Source: Paracoccaceae bacterium | GTDB lineage: Bacteria > Pseudomonadota > Alphaproteobacteria > Rhodobacterales > Rhodobacteraceae | Assembly: GCA_947504705.1 (NCBI GenBank) | Contig: CANNIA010000001.1 | Coordinates: 170,604-234,603, forward strand | Direction: 5' to 3' | Length of the DNA stretch: 64,000 nucleotides | In this document: positions 8,832 through 17,914 of the stretch, in pieces | Layout of the letters: each line of letters opens with the position of its first letter | Position numbering within the stretch: position 1 is the stretch's first letter | Program-made: the position numbers and the translations under genes | Notes under the pieces: generated by a model | Databases searched by the model: none | The model's input: only the letters and a program-made list of their open reading frames with translations | Told to the model about the DNA's origin: nothing

Positions 8832-9262
8832 TCCTGCTCTGCCCTCTGCCGGGCCAGTGCGGATTCGACATCCGTCAGCCCCAAAAGGTTCGAGACCAGC
8901 CGCAGCACCTGATCTTCATGGGCGTCGCGGAACCCATCGGCCAGCGCCACCGACCAAAGCGCAGTCATCAGCGCGGCGCGGTCCTCCAGCGCCACCGCCT
9001 CTTTCAGCGCGCGGGTGAAGCGCACGGTATCGGGGGCCTCTGCCTCAACCGCTTCCGCGTCGGCGCGCAACCGGGCGGCAGCAAAAGCGTCAAGTCCGTG
9101 GCGAAGTGCCAGAACTCGATCGATCCGTTCAACCTCTTCCGCAGAGTAAAGCCCGTCGGTTCGGGCAACACGCACCAGAAGTGCTGCCAGTGCAAGGCGC
9201 GCATCAGGTGGGGCCAAGCGGTCCGGGGTCGGGGCCAAAAGGCGGCGAAGAATGTCGATCAT
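8828..9262 (-). CDS. TerB-family protein
   Basis: A 144-aa, mostly helical, acidic protein. Two repeated helical segments (ALAALLVRVARTDGLYSAEEVERIDRVL and ALMTALWSVALADGFRDAHEDQVLRLVSNLLGL, shown only as landmarks around residues 25-50 and 95-130) match the TerB/DUF533 pattern of ADG followed by E-x-x-x-I. TerB-like domains occur in tellurite-resistance and membrane-stress proteins and may bind metal. Its exact role is unknown. The four-base overlap with the downstream PhnD-like gene suggests joint expression. Confidence 0.75.
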   Translation of the reverse strand: MIDILRRLLAPTPDRLAPPDARLALAALLVRVARTDGLYSAEEVERIDRVLALRHGLDAFAAARLRADAEAVEAEAPDTVRFTRALKEAVALEDRAALMTALWSVALADGFRDAHEDQVLRLVSNLLGLTDVESALARQRAEQE

Positions 9263-9271
9263 GGCGGGACC

Positions 9272-10069
9272 CTAGGCCTTTGCAGCAAGCTTGGAAAGTC
9301 GGACGAACCGGGCCGTCATAGCCGCCAGTTCCTGATCCAGCCCATAGGGCGGATTGACGATGAACAGACCCGAGCCTTCCATCCGGTGTCCTTCGCGGGC
9401 CGGGGGGAAGCGGACCTCGTGGCGCAGACCCTCGGGGAATACCTCGGCCAGTGCCTGCAGCATCGGCCCGTGCGATCCCCCGCGCAGGATCGGATACCAA
9501 AGGATCAGAAGGCCCACGTTCCACTTTGCGCTGATCGCCGCCATTTGGCGGGGAATCACCTCGTAATCGGCCTTCACCTCATAGGACGGATCAATCAGCA
9601 TCAGCCCCCGGCGCGGGGTGGGCGGCGTCAGCGCCAGCGCCAGGTCTAACCCATCACGCTGATAGACAGTCGCGCCCCACTCCTTGGCCTCGGCCTTCAG
9701 ATGGGCAAATTCCTGCGGATGCAACTCGGCCAGATGCAGCGAGTCGCTTTCCCGCAGACCCAAGGCCGCAATCAGGGGCGAACCGGGATAGGCCGCAGGC
9801 CCGTAAGCCGCGCGCGCCTCCTCCAGCCGTTGGCGGTAGGGGTGGTCGGCAGGAAACAGGCCCTCGGCCAGCTCGATCCCCGCGGCAGCCTCGCCGGTCT
9901 TGATCGCCTCATCCGCGCCAAGGTCATAAACGCCACGACCGGCATGCGTCTCAATATAGCTCAGCGGCTTGTCTTTAAGTGTCAGGTAATCCAGCACCCA
10001 GGCCAGAACGCCATGCTTGTGGACATCGGCCAGATTCCCGGCGTGATAGAGATGTTGATAGGACAGCAT
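9272..10069 (-). CDS. rlmJ: 23S rRNA (adenine2030-N6)-methyltransferase
   Basis: A 265-aa RlmJ family enzyme that methylates A2030 of 23S rRNA using SAM. The characteristic N-terminus is YQHLYHAGNLADVHKHGVL, followed by YIETHAGRGVYDL (SAM-binding region, residues 38-50), and the N6-adenine methyltransferase motif IV appears as DPSY around residue 157. Length matches the family. It is a single gene facing away from the terC-like gene. Confidence 0.9.
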   Translation of the reverse strand: MLSYQHLYHAGNLADVHKHGVLAWVLDYLTLKDKPLSYIETHAGRGVYDLGADEAIKTGEAAAGIELAEGLFPADHPYRQRLEEARAAYGPAAYPGSPLIAALGLRESDSLHLAELHPQEFAHLKAEAKEWGATVYQRDGLDLALALTPPTPRRGLMLIDPSYEVKADYEVIPRQMAAISAKWNVGLLILWYPILRGGSHGPMLQALAEVFPEGLRHEVRFPPAREGHRMEGSGLFIVNPPYGLDQELAAMTARFVRLSKLAAKA

Positions 10070-10171
10070 CGCCCTGCCCTACCCGCCTTTGACCAGCTTG
10101 AAAAGCGGTGGCCGCTTGATCACTTGTAGCTGGCAGCGTAGGAGCGGCGAAGAACGCGCAGCGGAGGCGAG

Positions 10172-10840
10172 ATGGAAATCTTTACCTATGAGGGCTTTGT
10201 CGCCCTGATGCAGGTCATCGGCATCGATCTGGTTCTGGCCGGAGACAATGCCATCGTCATCGGCCTTGCTGCCGCAGGCCTGCCCAAGGACCTGCGCGCC
10301 AAGGCGATTCTGGTCGGGATCGGGGCTGCGACAGTGATGCGCATTGGCTTTGCGCTGATCACCACCCAGCTTCTGGCCATCGTCGGACTGCTCTTGGCCG
10401 GTGGCATCCTTTTGCTTTGGGTCTGCTGGAAGATGTGGCAGGAACTGCGCGCTGGTGCCCATGAGCATGACATCGAGGCGATGGAAGCGCTGGCCAATCA
10501 GGACATCGACGCCGATGGTGCGATTGCCGACGACGCGCCGAAAAAGACCTTTGCCCAGGCCGCCTGGCAGATCGTGATCGCCGACGTGTCGATGAGCCTT
10601 GATAACGTGCTGGCCGTGGCGGGTGCTGCCAAGGATCACCCGACAGTGCTGATCATCGGGCTTGTCCTGTCGATCGCCATGATGGGCCTTGCGGCAAGTT
10701 ACATTGCCAATCTGCTGAACAAGTTCCGCTGGATCGCCTATATCGGCCTCTTGATCATCCTTTACGTCGCCTTGAAGATGATGTGGGAAGGCTGGCACGA
10801 GATCGAACCGTGGTTCTGGGCCTGGTGGGCGGGGGCATGA
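10172..10840 (+). CDS. TerC-family membrane protein (YjbE type)
   Basis: A 222-aa integral membrane protein with about seven hydrophobic segments. Diagnostic TerC motifs are GIDLVLAGDNAIVIGLAA near residue 17 and ADVSMSLDNVLAV near 137, whose acidic/Asn residues lie inside the membrane. TerC proteins are linked to metal-ion (especially Mn2+) export during membrane protein metallation and to tellurite resistance. A GGAGGCGAG ribosome site precedes the ATG. The stop overlaps the start of the ArsC-like gene by ATGA. Confidence 0.88.
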   Translation: MEIFTYEGFVALMQVIGIDLVLAGDNAIVIGLAAAGLPKDLRAKAILVGIGAATVMRIGFALITTQLLAIVGLLLAGGILLLWVCWKMWQELRAGAHEHDIEAMEALANQDIDADGAIADDAPKKTFAQAAWQIVIADVSMSLDNVLAVAGAAKDHPTVLIIGLVLSIAMMGLAASYIANLLNKFRWIAYIGLLIILYVALKMMWEGWHEIEPWFWAWWAGA

Positions 10841-11163
10841 TCCTTTACGGCATTTCCACCTGCGACACCTGCAAGAAGGCGCTGAAGGCGCTGGAACTCG
10901 CGGGGCGTGAGGTAACGTTCCGCGATATTCGGGCCGACCCGCTGGAGCAGGCCGAGATCGACCGGATCGTGCAGGAATTCGGCTCGCGGGCGGTGAACAC
11001 GCAGTCGACCACCTACCGCAGCTTCAATGATTTCCTCAAAGCGTCCGAGCCCGAGGCTCAGATCGCCGCTCAGCCGGCCGTCATGAAACGACCGGTGATC
11101 CAGGATGGGGATCGCTGGTATCTAGGCTGGGACGCTGCTGTCGAAGCCGCGCTGACTGCTTAA
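10837..11163 (+). CDS. ArsC/Spx-family thioredoxin-fold protein
   Basis: A 108-aa protein with CDTCKKALK at residues 8-16, the CxxC start of the ArsC/Spx/YffB thioredoxin-like family, and MKRPVIQDG in the second half. Family members are glutathione- or thioredoxin-linked reductases; YffB-like members have unknown substrates, so arsenate reductase activity should not be assumed. The ATG at 10837 overlaps the TerC stop (ATGA); the upstream in-frame start would lie deep inside terC. Its TAA overlaps the cold-shock gene stop on the other strand (shared TTAA, 11160-11163). Confidence 0.82.
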   Translation: MILYGISTCDTCKKALKALELAGREVTFRDIRADPLEQAEIDRIVQEFGSRAVNTQSTTYRSFNDFLKASEPEAQIAAQPAVMKRPVIQDGDRWYLGWDAAVEAALTA

Positions 11164-11366
11164 AGCAGACGCAGGTCGCCAGCCGATTCCTTGCCGTCGC
11201 GGCCCGCCTGAAGCTCGAAGCCGATCTTCTGGTTGTCGCTCAGGCCCTTAAGCCCGGCACGTTCGACCGCCGAGATATGGACGAAAACATCCTTGCCGCC
11301 ATCATCGGGGGCAATGAACCCGTAACCCTTGGTAGAGTTGAACCACTTCACGGTGCCAGTTGGCAT
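11160..11366 (-). CDS. Cold-shock protein
   Basis: A 68-aa CspA-family single OB-fold protein. RNP1 is KGYGFIAP and RNP2 is VFVHISAV, with the N-terminal GTVKWFN signature. These proteins melt RNA secondary structure. The ATG at 11366 is chosen because the family starts exactly there; the extra residues upstream are unlike any Csp. The 137 bases upstream hold its leader and probable promoter. Confidence 0.93.
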   Translation of the reverse strand: MPTGTVKWFNSTKGYGFIAPDDGGKDVFVHISAVERAGLKGLSDNQKIGFELQAGRDGKESAGDLRLL

Positions 11367-11503
11367 GCCGCTTCTCCTATCAGAACCCCCCCGAGGCGAC
11401 ATTGCCGCGGGTCGTGCCATCAGCACTTCCAGGGCCTTCGTTCCGAGAGGCGGTCAGGAAATCTGCGTCACTGCCGATAATGATGCCTAGGATTGAATGA
11501 AAA

Positions 11504-12043
11504 TCAAGCCGGAAGGCGGGGTGAGGCCTGGTGGAGGATCCGATCCACCGACAACGGGCCCGCCCCTTTCAAGGCAAGCACAACCAGAAGCAGAACCCAG
11601 AACGCCCGCTGGTCCAGAATCAACCCGTCCGACGCCCGGTCAAACCACGCCCCGGCCTCGACCCCGTGGCCGTAGACATCGGTCAGACTTTGCACCGCAA
11701 CAAAGCCCATCATCCCAAGCGCGGCCAGTCGGGTGAAAAGCCCCAGCACGATCAGCACCGGCAGCGCAAATTCCGCCCATGCCCCGGCAACGGCCACAGC
11801 CCAATGCCACAGACCCAACTGGCTTTCGTCGAAGCCAACCGCCTCGAAGGCGCGCGGGAATATCTGACCATACGCCCCGGCTGTCGGGCTGAACGGCCCG
11901 ACAAGCTTGGTCGCAGCCGAGGCCCAGAAATAGCCCAGCAGCACCCCGGCGAAGACCAGCCGCGCTAGGCAGGGCAACAGCCAGTCGCTCTGGCGGTCGG
12001 CAAGACGCGCGGCGCGGTCGTAAAGGGCAAGAAGACGGGTCAT
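11504..12043 (-). CDS. DoxX-family membrane protein of the bufferin operon
   Basis: A 179-aa protein with four predicted membrane segments (about residues 25-45, 75-95, 100-120 and 140-160) and the DoxX pattern of GYFWASAATKL then GLFTRLAALGMMG. DoxX proteins are often the last gene of DUF692/DUF2063 (bufferin or Hvf) operons and are thought to take part in membrane redox steps or handling of the product; the exact role is not settled. Its start overlaps the stop of the DUF2063 gene by ATGA. Confidence 0.85.
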   Translation of the reverse strand: MTRLLALYDRAARLADRQSDWLLPCLARLVFAGVLLGYFWASAATKLVGPFSPTAGAYGQIFPRAFEAVGFDESQLGLWHWAVAVAGAWAEFALPVLIVLGLFTRLAALGMMGFVAVQSLTDVYGHGVEAGAWFDRASDGLILDQRAFWVLLLVVLALKGAGPLSVDRILHQASPRLPA

Positions 12044-12771
12044 TTCGTCACTCCGACAATAGCGCGGCCCGCGATCAGCAAGCCCAGGATCGCGGCCAGA
12101 TCAATCGGCCCCGTGGCAAGGTCCAGGCTTTCGCCCAGCGTCTTTCCGGCCAAAAGCCCGGCGATGAATTCCGCCCCACCCGTCGGCAAAAGATGCGGCG
12201 CTGGGTCAAACTCCGGGCGCAGGATCACCACGTCCTCGGCCGCCGGCTTCGGGGCCGGACCTCCCGCATGATTGGCCGCAAAGATCGAGGCCACCGGCCA
12301 GCGCGACCGCACCAGCCGCAGGCTGGGGGCCAGCGTCAACCGCAGCGCGGCGATGTCCTGGCCCAGAAGCTGCTGGAAGTCGGCTTCCGGCAAAGGCGCA
12401 CTGTCGGCCGAATGGTAGCTTTCCCGCAAAGCCTGATCGACTCGGGCGATGTCCGCCAGGTAGCCCAGATGGGCAACCGGCTGAAATTCCTCTAGAAAAC
12501 TCGGAAGATCGCCGCCATACAGCATCAAGATCCGCGACTTGGGCGGATGCGCGCGCAGGAAGACCAGCGCCATCGCAGAGAAGAACTCCTCGCCCAAAAG
12601 CTTCACCAAAGTCGGGAAACCAGCCTTCAGCGCGTCGATCAGTGAGCTTGCGACAGTGTTGCGATAAACAGCAAACCGCTTCGGCGCGGGGCGGCCCAGC
12701 GGGTCGATGATCCCACGCGGCAGGGGCGCGTCGGGGTCCAGAAGGGCCGCGGCAAAGAGACTCTGGTTCAT
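12040..12771 (-). CDS. bufC: DUF2063 partner protein of the MNIO enzyme (BufC/HvfC-like)
   Basis: A 243-aa protein of the DUF2063 family, with [22 protein letters not shown] in the N-terminal domain (near 32-53) and the FLRAHPP region near 72. In bufferin and related RiPP pathways this subunit delivers the precursor peptide to the DUF692 multinuclear iron oxidase. Older annotations call it a DNA-binding domain, which its context does not support. It overlaps both neighbours by four bases (ATGA at 12768-12771 and at 12040-12043), so stoichiometric synthesis with BufB is likely. Confidence 0.85.
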   Translation of the reverse strand: MNQSLFAAALLDPDAPLPRGIIDPLGRPAPKRFAVYRNTVASSLIDALKAGFPTLVKLLGEEFFSAMALVFLRAHPPKSRILMLYGGDLPSFLEEFQPVAHLGYLADIARVDQALRESYHSADSAPLPEADFQQLLGQDIAALRLTLAPSLRLVRSRWPVASIFAANHAGGPAPKPAAEDVVILRPEFDPAPHLLPTGGAEFIAGLLAGKTLGESLDLATGPIDLAAILGLLIAGRAIVGVTK

Positions 12772-13613
12772 CCCACCGGCTCCAGAATCCGCGCCGCGCG
12801 TGCAGCTTCGGCGGCCAGTTCCGGCCAGTCCGGCACATCATTGTCCCATTCGATCAACGTCGGCAGTGGCCCGGCGCGGTCGATCACCCGGGCGTAAAGC
12901 TCCCAGACCGGACCCAACACTTCGGCCCCGTGACTGTCGATCAACAGCCGCTTGCCGTGATCGTCGCTGTCTTCATGATGGCCGCCCAGATGCACTTCGC
13001 CTACCAGATGCAGCGGGAAGGCGTCAAGATAGCCGACCGGATCGTAATTCTGGTTGGTGCCCGAGACATAGACGTTGTTCACATCCAGCAGCAGGCCGCA
13101 GCCGGTGCGCCTGGCAACCTCGGACAGGAAATCAACCTCACCCATCGCGGTCTCGGCGAATGCGATATAGGTCGAGGGGTTTTCCAGCAGCATCCGTCGC
13201 CCCAGAGCCTCTTGCACCTCGTCGATATGATCGGCCACCCGGGCCAAAGTCACCATCGTATAGGGCACCGGCAACAGGTCGTTCAGAAAGGCCCCGTCAT
13301 GGGTCGACCAGGCCAGATGTTCGGAAAAGCTGGCCGGGTTCAGCCAGTCGCAAAGGTGGCGCAGGCGCTGCAGATGGTCGCGGTCCAGCGGGCCTTCGCC
13401 ACCAATCGAAAGCCCCACGCCATGGACCGAAATCGGAAACCGCTCAACCAGATGGCGAAGTTGAGCCAGGGGCCGTCCGCCCGCACCCATGTAATTCTCG
13501 GCATGAATCTCCAGCCAGCCCACCGGGTTGGCATTGTCGAGAATCGCCTGAAAGTGCTGCGGCTTGTAACCGACGCCGGGTTTTGCGGGCAGGCCTTGCG
13601 CGTAATCGAACAT
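12768..13613 (-). CDS. bufB: DUF692 multinuclear non-heme iron oxidase (BufB/HvfB-like)
   Basis: A 281-aa TIM-barrel enzyme of the MNIO (DUF692) family that modifies cysteine residues in precursor peptides. Likely iron ligands are visible in order: LEIHAENY near 34-41, VHGVGLS near 64, SEHLAW near 98, LLENPSTY near 144, [11 protein letters not shown] near 174, EVHLGGH near 206 and an IEWD near 257. The ATG at 13613 (MFDYAQGLP) has AAGGGG just upstream. A longer frame extends into bufA and is rejected. The product modifies the peptide encoded immediately upstream. Confidence 0.9.
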   Translation of the reverse strand: MFDYAQGLPAKPGVGYKPQHFQAILDNANPVGWLEIHAENYMGAGGRPLAQLRHLVERFPISVHGVGLSIGGEGPLDRDHLQRLRHLCDWLNPASFSEHLAWSTHDGAFLNDLLPVPYTMVTLARVADHIDEVQEALGRRMLLENPSTYIAFAETAMGEVDFLSEVARRTGCGLLLDVNNVYVSGTNQNYDPVGYLDAFPLHLVGEVHLGGHHEDSDDHGKRLLIDSHGAEVLGPVWELYARVIDRAGPLPTLIEWDNDVPDWPELAAEAARAARILEPVG

Positions 13614-13630
13614 CTCATTCCCCTTGATAG

Positions 13631-13652
13631 CCCCCGGCCCGAAGGCCGGGGG
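13631..13652 (-). promoter_or_regulatory. UUCG-capped hairpin between bufA and bufB
   Basis: On the transcribed strand a perfect 9-bp GC-only stem (CCCCCGGCC with GGCCGGGGG) closes on a UUCG tetraloop, one of the most stable RNA hairpins. It sits 8 bases after the bufA stop and about 18 bases before the bufB start, with no U-run. It is better read as an RNA-stability or partial-termination element that raises precursor over enzyme than as a full terminator. Confidence 0.7.
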
Positions 13653-13660
13653 TCGCTGCC

Positions 13661-13969
13661 TCATGCTTCCGGCAGATCGCGCATCAGCTCTTCCATCGCG
13701 CCGTTGCGCATCATGCCAGCGCCGTCCGCCGGCAGTTCCATGGTCATGCAGGTGCCAGCCGGAACGAACTTCCACGAGTTGCCCTGAAAGTCGACCTTCG
13801 AGGTCCCCGCACAGGTGGTGCCTTCGCCAGCCTTGCAGTCGTTCTGACCCGCAAGCGCCACGCCGAAGCACTTTTCCATGGCATCCTCAGCCGAGGCGAC
13901 CGTGGCAACCGAGCAAAGCGCCGCAGTCAGGGCACCGGCGATGATCAGAGATTTGGATTGAATGGACAT
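13661..13969 (-). CDS. bufA: Bufferin-type secreted precursor peptide (DUF2282/BufA1-like)
   Basis: A 102-aa precursor. Residues 1-27 are a signal peptide ending in VASA before EDAMEKC, so the product goes to the periplasm. The mature part has exactly four cysteines, C34, C45, C53 and C74, in the pattern [21 protein letters not shown] and PAGTC typical of DUF2282 proteins. In Caulobacter, bufferins are copper-binding RiPPs whose cysteines are converted by a DUF692 enzyme; that function is inferred here from family and operon. The tail after C74 is acidic and Met-rich (six Met in 30 residues), which may also suit copper. The start is the ATG at 13969; the upstream frame is GC-noise. Confidence 0.85.
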   Translation of the reverse strand: MSIQSKSLIIAGALTAALCSVATVASAEDAMEKCFGVALAGQNDCKAGEGTTCAGTSKVDFQGNSWKFVPAGTCMTMELPADGAGMMRNGAMEELMRDLPEA

Positions 13970-14102
13970 GAGAACTTCCCCTTTGGTTTTTTGATCGCTG
14001 TGTTGCGATGAGGGAAGGTTTAAGGGGAAGCGACGCTCACAAGACAGGCACGGGCGCGTGAAGCACGGCGACGTGACCCTGCATTTTGCGGGCACAGAAA
14101 TG

Positions 14103-14130
14103 AAAAGCCCCGCATCGCTGCGGGGCTTTT
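14103..14130 (-). terminator. Rho-independent terminator of thrS
   Basis: A perfect 12-bp stem, AAAAGCCCCGCA with TGCGGGGCTTTT, and a four-base loop. On the minus strand it lies 22 bases after the thrS stop and ends in TTTT, isolating thrS from the bufferin operon. The A/U flanks make it usable in both directions. Confidence 0.85.
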
Positions 14131-14152
14131 CATTCTTTATCAGCGCTTTGGC

Positions 14153-16099
14153 TTAGTTGCCCGACGGGGGCAGCGCCTCAAACCCAAAGCTTGCTATCGC
14201 CGCATCAAGCGAGATTGTTTCAGTGCGCGTCTCGCCCAGACGGCGAACTGAAACAGTTCTCGCCTCGACCTCTTGCATGCCAATCGCAAGGATCACGGGA
14301 ACTTTTCCAACCGAGTGCTCGCGGACCTTGTAGTTGATCTTTTCGTTGCGCGTATCCGCCTCGGCCCGCACGCCCACCTTGCGCAAGCTTGCCACAACTT
14401 CATTCACGAACGGATCGGCATCCGACACAATCGAGGCCACGACAACCTGCCGCGGGGCCAGCCAGAACGGCAGACGCCCGGCATAGTTCTCCAGCAGTAT
14501 GCCGATAAAGCGCTCGAACGAACCCAGGATCGCGCGGTGCAGCATATAGGGGCGGTGCTTCATCCCATCTTCGGCCACATATTCCGCACCCAGCCGCGTC
14601 GGCAGGTTTGGGTCGACCTGAAACGTCCCGCACTGCCATTTGCGGCCAATCGCATCAGTCAGCTTAAAGTCAAGCTTCGGGCCGTAGAAAGCGCCTTCGC
14701 CGGGGTCGATTTCATAGGGGACGCCAGCGGCCTTGACGGCCGCCTCCAACATACCCTCGACCTTGTCCCAAGTCTCATCCGAACCGATCCGCACGTCTGG
14801 ACGCGTCGAGAACTTGATCTCGAACCCGTCAAATCCCAGGTCCTTGTAGACCGACGCCAGCAGCTTGATGAAGCTTTCGCATTCGGCTCCGATCTGATCC
14901 TCGGTGCAGAAGATATGCGCGTCGTCCTGGGTAAAGCCGCGCACCCGCATCAGCCCGTGCATCGACCCGGAGGATTCATAACGGTGGCAGGACCCGAATT
15001 CCGCCAGCCGCAGCGGCAGATCGCGGTAAGACTTCAGACCCTGGTTGAAGACCTGCACATGGCAGGGGCAGTTCATCGGCTTCAGCGCGTTGATGCGCTT
15101 TTCCTTGGCACCGTCCTCGTCCACTTCGACGATGAACATGTTCTCGCGGTAGGCCTCCCAGTGGCCGGACTTCTCCCACAACACCCGGTCCACGACCTGC
15201 GGCGTCTTGATTTCCTTGTAGCCCGCGCTGCGCAGCCGTCCGCGCATGTAATCCTCAAGCTGGCGATAGATCGTCCAGCCGTTCGGGTGCCAGAAGACCA
15301 TGCCGGGCGCTTCTTCCTGCAGATGGAACAGCTCCATCTCTTTGCCAAGCTTGCGGTGGTCGCGCTTGGCGGCCTCCTCCAGCATGGTCAGATGCGCCTT
15401 CAGGTCATCGCGGTTACGGAAGGCCACACCATAGATGCGTTGCAGCATGGGCCGCGAGGCATCGCCCAGCCAATAAGCCCCTGCGACATGCGTCAGCTTG
15501 AACCCATCAGCGGGCACCTGCCCCGTGTGCTGCAGATGAGGCCCCCGGCACAGGTCCTGCCAGTCGCCGTGCCAATACATCCGCAGATCCTCGCCTTCGG
15601 GGATGCGGTCGATCAGCTCCAGCTTGAAGGGCTCGCGGCGGCCCCGGTAGTATTCGACGGCCTTCTCGCGCGGCCACACCTCGGTCTTCACCGGATCGCG
15701 GGCATTGATGATCTGCTTCATCTTCGCTTCGATGGCACCCAGGTCTTCCGGCGTGAACGGCTCCTCGCGGTCAAAGTCGTAGAACCAACCGTAGTCGCGG
15801 ACCGGCCCAATGGTGACGCGCACATCCGGCCACAGCTCCTGCACCGCGCGGGCCATGATATGCGCCAGATCGTGGCGGATCAGCTCCAGCGCCGCGGCCT
15901 CGTCCTTCACCGTGTTGAGGCTGATTGTCGCATCCGACGGGATCGGCCAGGCTAGGTCCCAATGCTTGCCGTTCACCTGCGCCGAAATCGCCGCCTTGGC
16001 CAGCGAGGGCGCGATGGATTGCGCCACCTCAAACGGAGTCACACCCGCCGAATATTGGCGCTGGTTGCCGTCAGGAAATGTCAGGGAAATCTGGCCCAT
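14153..16099 (-). CDS. thrS: Threonyl-tRNA synthetase
   Basis: A 648-aa class II synthetase. Domains in order: N-terminal TGS (residues 1-60), the editing domain with the [14 protein letters not shown] stretch near 76 and a Cys/His pair in [20 protein letters not shown] around 174-193, the catalytic core with the zinc-site MNCPCH near 345 and motif 2 [11 protein letters not shown] near 370, motif 3 [13 protein letters not shown] near 525, and a C-terminal anticodon-binding domain. Full length and normal. A strong terminator follows. Confidence 0.97.
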   Translation of the reverse strand: MGQISLTFPDGNQRQYSAGVTPFEVAQSIAPSLAKAAISAQVNGKHWDLAWPIPSDATISLNTVKDEAAALELIRHDLAHIMARAVQELWPDVRVTIGPVRDYGWFYDFDREEPFTPEDLGAIEAKMKQIINARDPVKTEVWPREKAVEYYRGRREPFKLELIDRIPEGEDLRMYWHGDWQDLCRGPHLQHTGQVPADGFKLTHVAGAYWLGDASRPMLQRIYGVAFRNRDDLKAHLTMLEEAAKRDHRKLGKEMELFHLQEEAPGMVFWHPNGWTIYRQLEDYMRGRLRSAGYKEIKTPQVVDRVLWEKSGHWEAYRENMFIVEVDEDGAKEKRINALKPMNCPCHVQVFNQGLKSYRDLPLRLAEFGSCHRYESSGSMHGLMRVRGFTQDDAHIFCTEDQIGAECESFIKLLASVYKDLGFDGFEIKFSTRPDVRIGSDETWDKVEGMLEAAVKAAGVPYEIDPGEGAFYGPKLDFKLTDAIGRKWQCGTFQVDPNLPTRLGAEYVAEDGMKHRPYMLHRAILGSFERFIGILLENYAGRLPFWLAPRQVVVASIVSDADPFVNEVVASLRKVGVRAEADTRNEKINYKVREHSVGKVPVILAIGMQEVEARTVSVRRLGETRTETISLDAAIASFGFEALPPSGN

Positions 16100-16264
16100 G
16101 GCCGTCCTCCTCGTCAGTTTGGCGCCTACGAAACGCCCGGTTGCGGGTTATATGTCGGGCAGTTTCTGCCCCGCAGCGCTGGCGAAGTCAAGCCATCGGC
16201 AAGCTTCCGCCAGCGGCGCGGCTGGGGCCTCATTGCGGCCCGGTTCCATTCCTATATCGCAAGC

Positions 16265-17002
16265 ATGACGATATATCTCACCACTCCGCAAGGCCGCCAC
16301 ATCGCCTATCTCAAGACGCAAGGTCGGGAACCTGGGGTCGTGTTTCTTGGCGGGTTCCGGTCCGACATGACCGGGTCCAAGGCCCTGCACCTGCAGGCCT
16401 GGGCCGAGGAAACCGGCCGCGCCTTCCTGCGGTTCGACTATTCCGGCCACGGTGCCTCGCGCGGGCTATTCGAGGACGGCGCGATCAGCGACTGGCTGCA
16501 GGACGCCGAGGCGGTGGTCCACGCCCTGACCGAAGGGCCGCAGATCCTTGTCGGCTCCTCCATGGGCGGCTGGATCGCGCTTTTGCTGGCGCGCTCCAGG
16601 CCGGGCACGGTGGCAGGTCTGGTGACCATCGCCGCAGCCCCCGATTTCACCCGCCGAATGCGCGATGTCGAATTTTCCGCCGCCGACCGGGCTCGGCTGA
16701 AGTCGGCAGGGCAGATCGAACGCCCCTCGGACTACTCCGACACGCCCTATATCATCACCCGCCGCCTGATCGAGGATGGCGAAGCGAACCTGGTCCTTGA
16801 CCAGCCACTTGCCCTGCCGATGCCCGTTCGCTTCCTGCAGGGAACCGCCGATATCGACGTGCCACCTTCCGTCGCGCAGGGTCTTTTCGATCATGCCGAG
16901 GGCTCGGATATCCGCCTGACTCTGGTGAAAGGTGCCGACCACCGGTTTTCAACACCCGAATGCCTGAACCTGATCACGGATACGATTGTCGCGTTGCTTT
17001 AG
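16265..17002 (+). CDS. Alpha/beta hydrolase, catalytic residues intact
   Basis: A 245-aa alpha/beta hydrolase. The nucleophile elbow is VGSSMGGWIA near residue 100; the acid is in FLQGTADIDVPP near 200 and the His in VKGADHRFS near 225. Similar proteins are short-chain esterases or palmitoyl-thioesterase-like hydrolases; the substrate is unknown. The ATG at 16265 begins MTIYLTTPQGR; the in-frame extension upstream overlaps antisense thrS sequence and is not real. It is transcribed away from thrS. Confidence 0.8.
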   Translation: MTIYLTTPQGRHIAYLKTQGREPGVVFLGGFRSDMTGSKALHLQAWAEETGRAFLRFDYSGHGASRGLFEDGAISDWLQDAEAVVHALTEGPQILVGSSMGGWIALLLARSRPGTVAGLVTIAAAPDFTRRMRDVEFSAADRARLKSAGQIERPSDYSDTPYIITRRLIEDGEANLVLDQPLALPMPVRFLQGTADIDVPPSVAQGLFDHAEGSDIRLTLVKGADHRFSTPECLNLITDTIVALL

Positions 17003-17188
17003 CCTTGCTAAGGCAATCGAAGTTTCGAACGGCATCTGCACTAATCAAACCAAAGTTTAGAAAGCCAATGCAAAGGGTATTTCCTAGCTTCCCTGATTCC
17101 TGCTTTAAATGCATCGACTTATACGGTAATCTGTAAGAATGGCGAAATCGAGCGGCCTTCACTTTTCCTGCACCGCGCACCCAGGACC

Positions 17189-17914
17189 TTGGGCGTGAAG
17201 GACCATGTCGTCCTGATCTCGGGTTTCATGGCCGACGCACGGGTCTTCATGCCGCAGATCGTCCGGTTCGGGCTTGATCGGCCAGTCACGATCTTCACCC
17301 TTGGCATGGGCGAGACAGTCGAGAAGCTATCCCTGGAAATCGCCCCCCTTTTGCCCAACCGTTGCGCGGTTATCGGCCATGGGTTGGGCGGTAATATCGC
17401 CATCGAACTTCTGCGCCGCCGTCCCGAAGCCATCAGCCGGATCGCCCTGATCTCGACCGACCCCCTGCCCGAACCGCTGCAACAGGTCGCGGCCGAGGAA
17501 GCCTTGGTCGTCGCCGCCAAGACCGGCCACCTCGCCGAATGCATGGCCCAGCTTATCCCGGAAACAGCTCTTTTCGATGCGCCTTGGCGCAGCGAGGTCA
17601 TGGCGCTGGTGCAGGACATGGCATCGATGCTTGGCCTTGATCAGTTCATGCGCCAACTCCGCGCAATGCAGCGCCGCCCCGATCAGCAAAGAACGCTGCG
17701 CACAGCCAATGTGTCGACCCTGATCCTGACCGGCGCACATGACAAGATCGTGCCGCCGCGCCGCGCCGAATTCCTTGCCGGCCTGATGCCGCAAGGCTGC
17801 CTTGAAATCATCCCGGAGGCCGGTTATTTGCCCCAGTTGGAACAGCCCGAGGCGGTCACCAACGTGCTGGAAACCTTCCTCTCGGGCCGCCTGCCGACGC
17901 TGCTACTGCGCTGA
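17189..17914 (+). CDS. Alpha/beta hydrolase-fold protein lacking catalytic Ser and His
   Basis: A 241-aa protein that aligns along its length with alpha/beta hydrolases, but the nucleophile elbow reads GHGLGG with Gly at 65 where Ser is expected, and the His position reads EAGYLPQLEQPE with Tyr at 213. The acid in GAHDKIVPP (Asp185) remains. The reading frame is otherwise intact, so it looks like a preserved pseudoenzyme rather than a decayed gene. The start is uncertain: TTG at 17189 or GTG at 17195; the ATG at 17139 is out of frame. Its 3' end overlaps phaZ, which is convergent, by 12 bases. Confidence 0.72.
   Translation: MGVKDHVVLISGFMADARVFMPQIVRFGLDRPVTIFTLGMGETVEKLSLEIAPLLPNRCAVIGHGLGGNIAIELLRRRPEAISRIALISTDPLPEPLQQVAAEEALVVAAKTGHLAECMAQLIPETALFDAPWRSEVMALVQDMASMLGLDQFMRQLRAMQRRPDQQRTLRTANVSTLILTGAHDKIVPPRRAEFLAGLMPQGCLEIIPEAGYLPQLEQPEAVTNVLETFLSGRLPTLLLR

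Noticed and set aside
10837..11163. ArsC-like protein as an arsenic-resistance gene
   Set aside because: It belongs to the YffB/Spx branch and sits with TerC; there is no arsenic context here, unlike the 54-57.5 kb cluster.
14273..15955. A 560-codon plus-strand frame opposite thrS
   Set aside because: It mirrors thrS codons; the translation is His/Gln/Arg-rich with no motif, while thrS is unmistakable.
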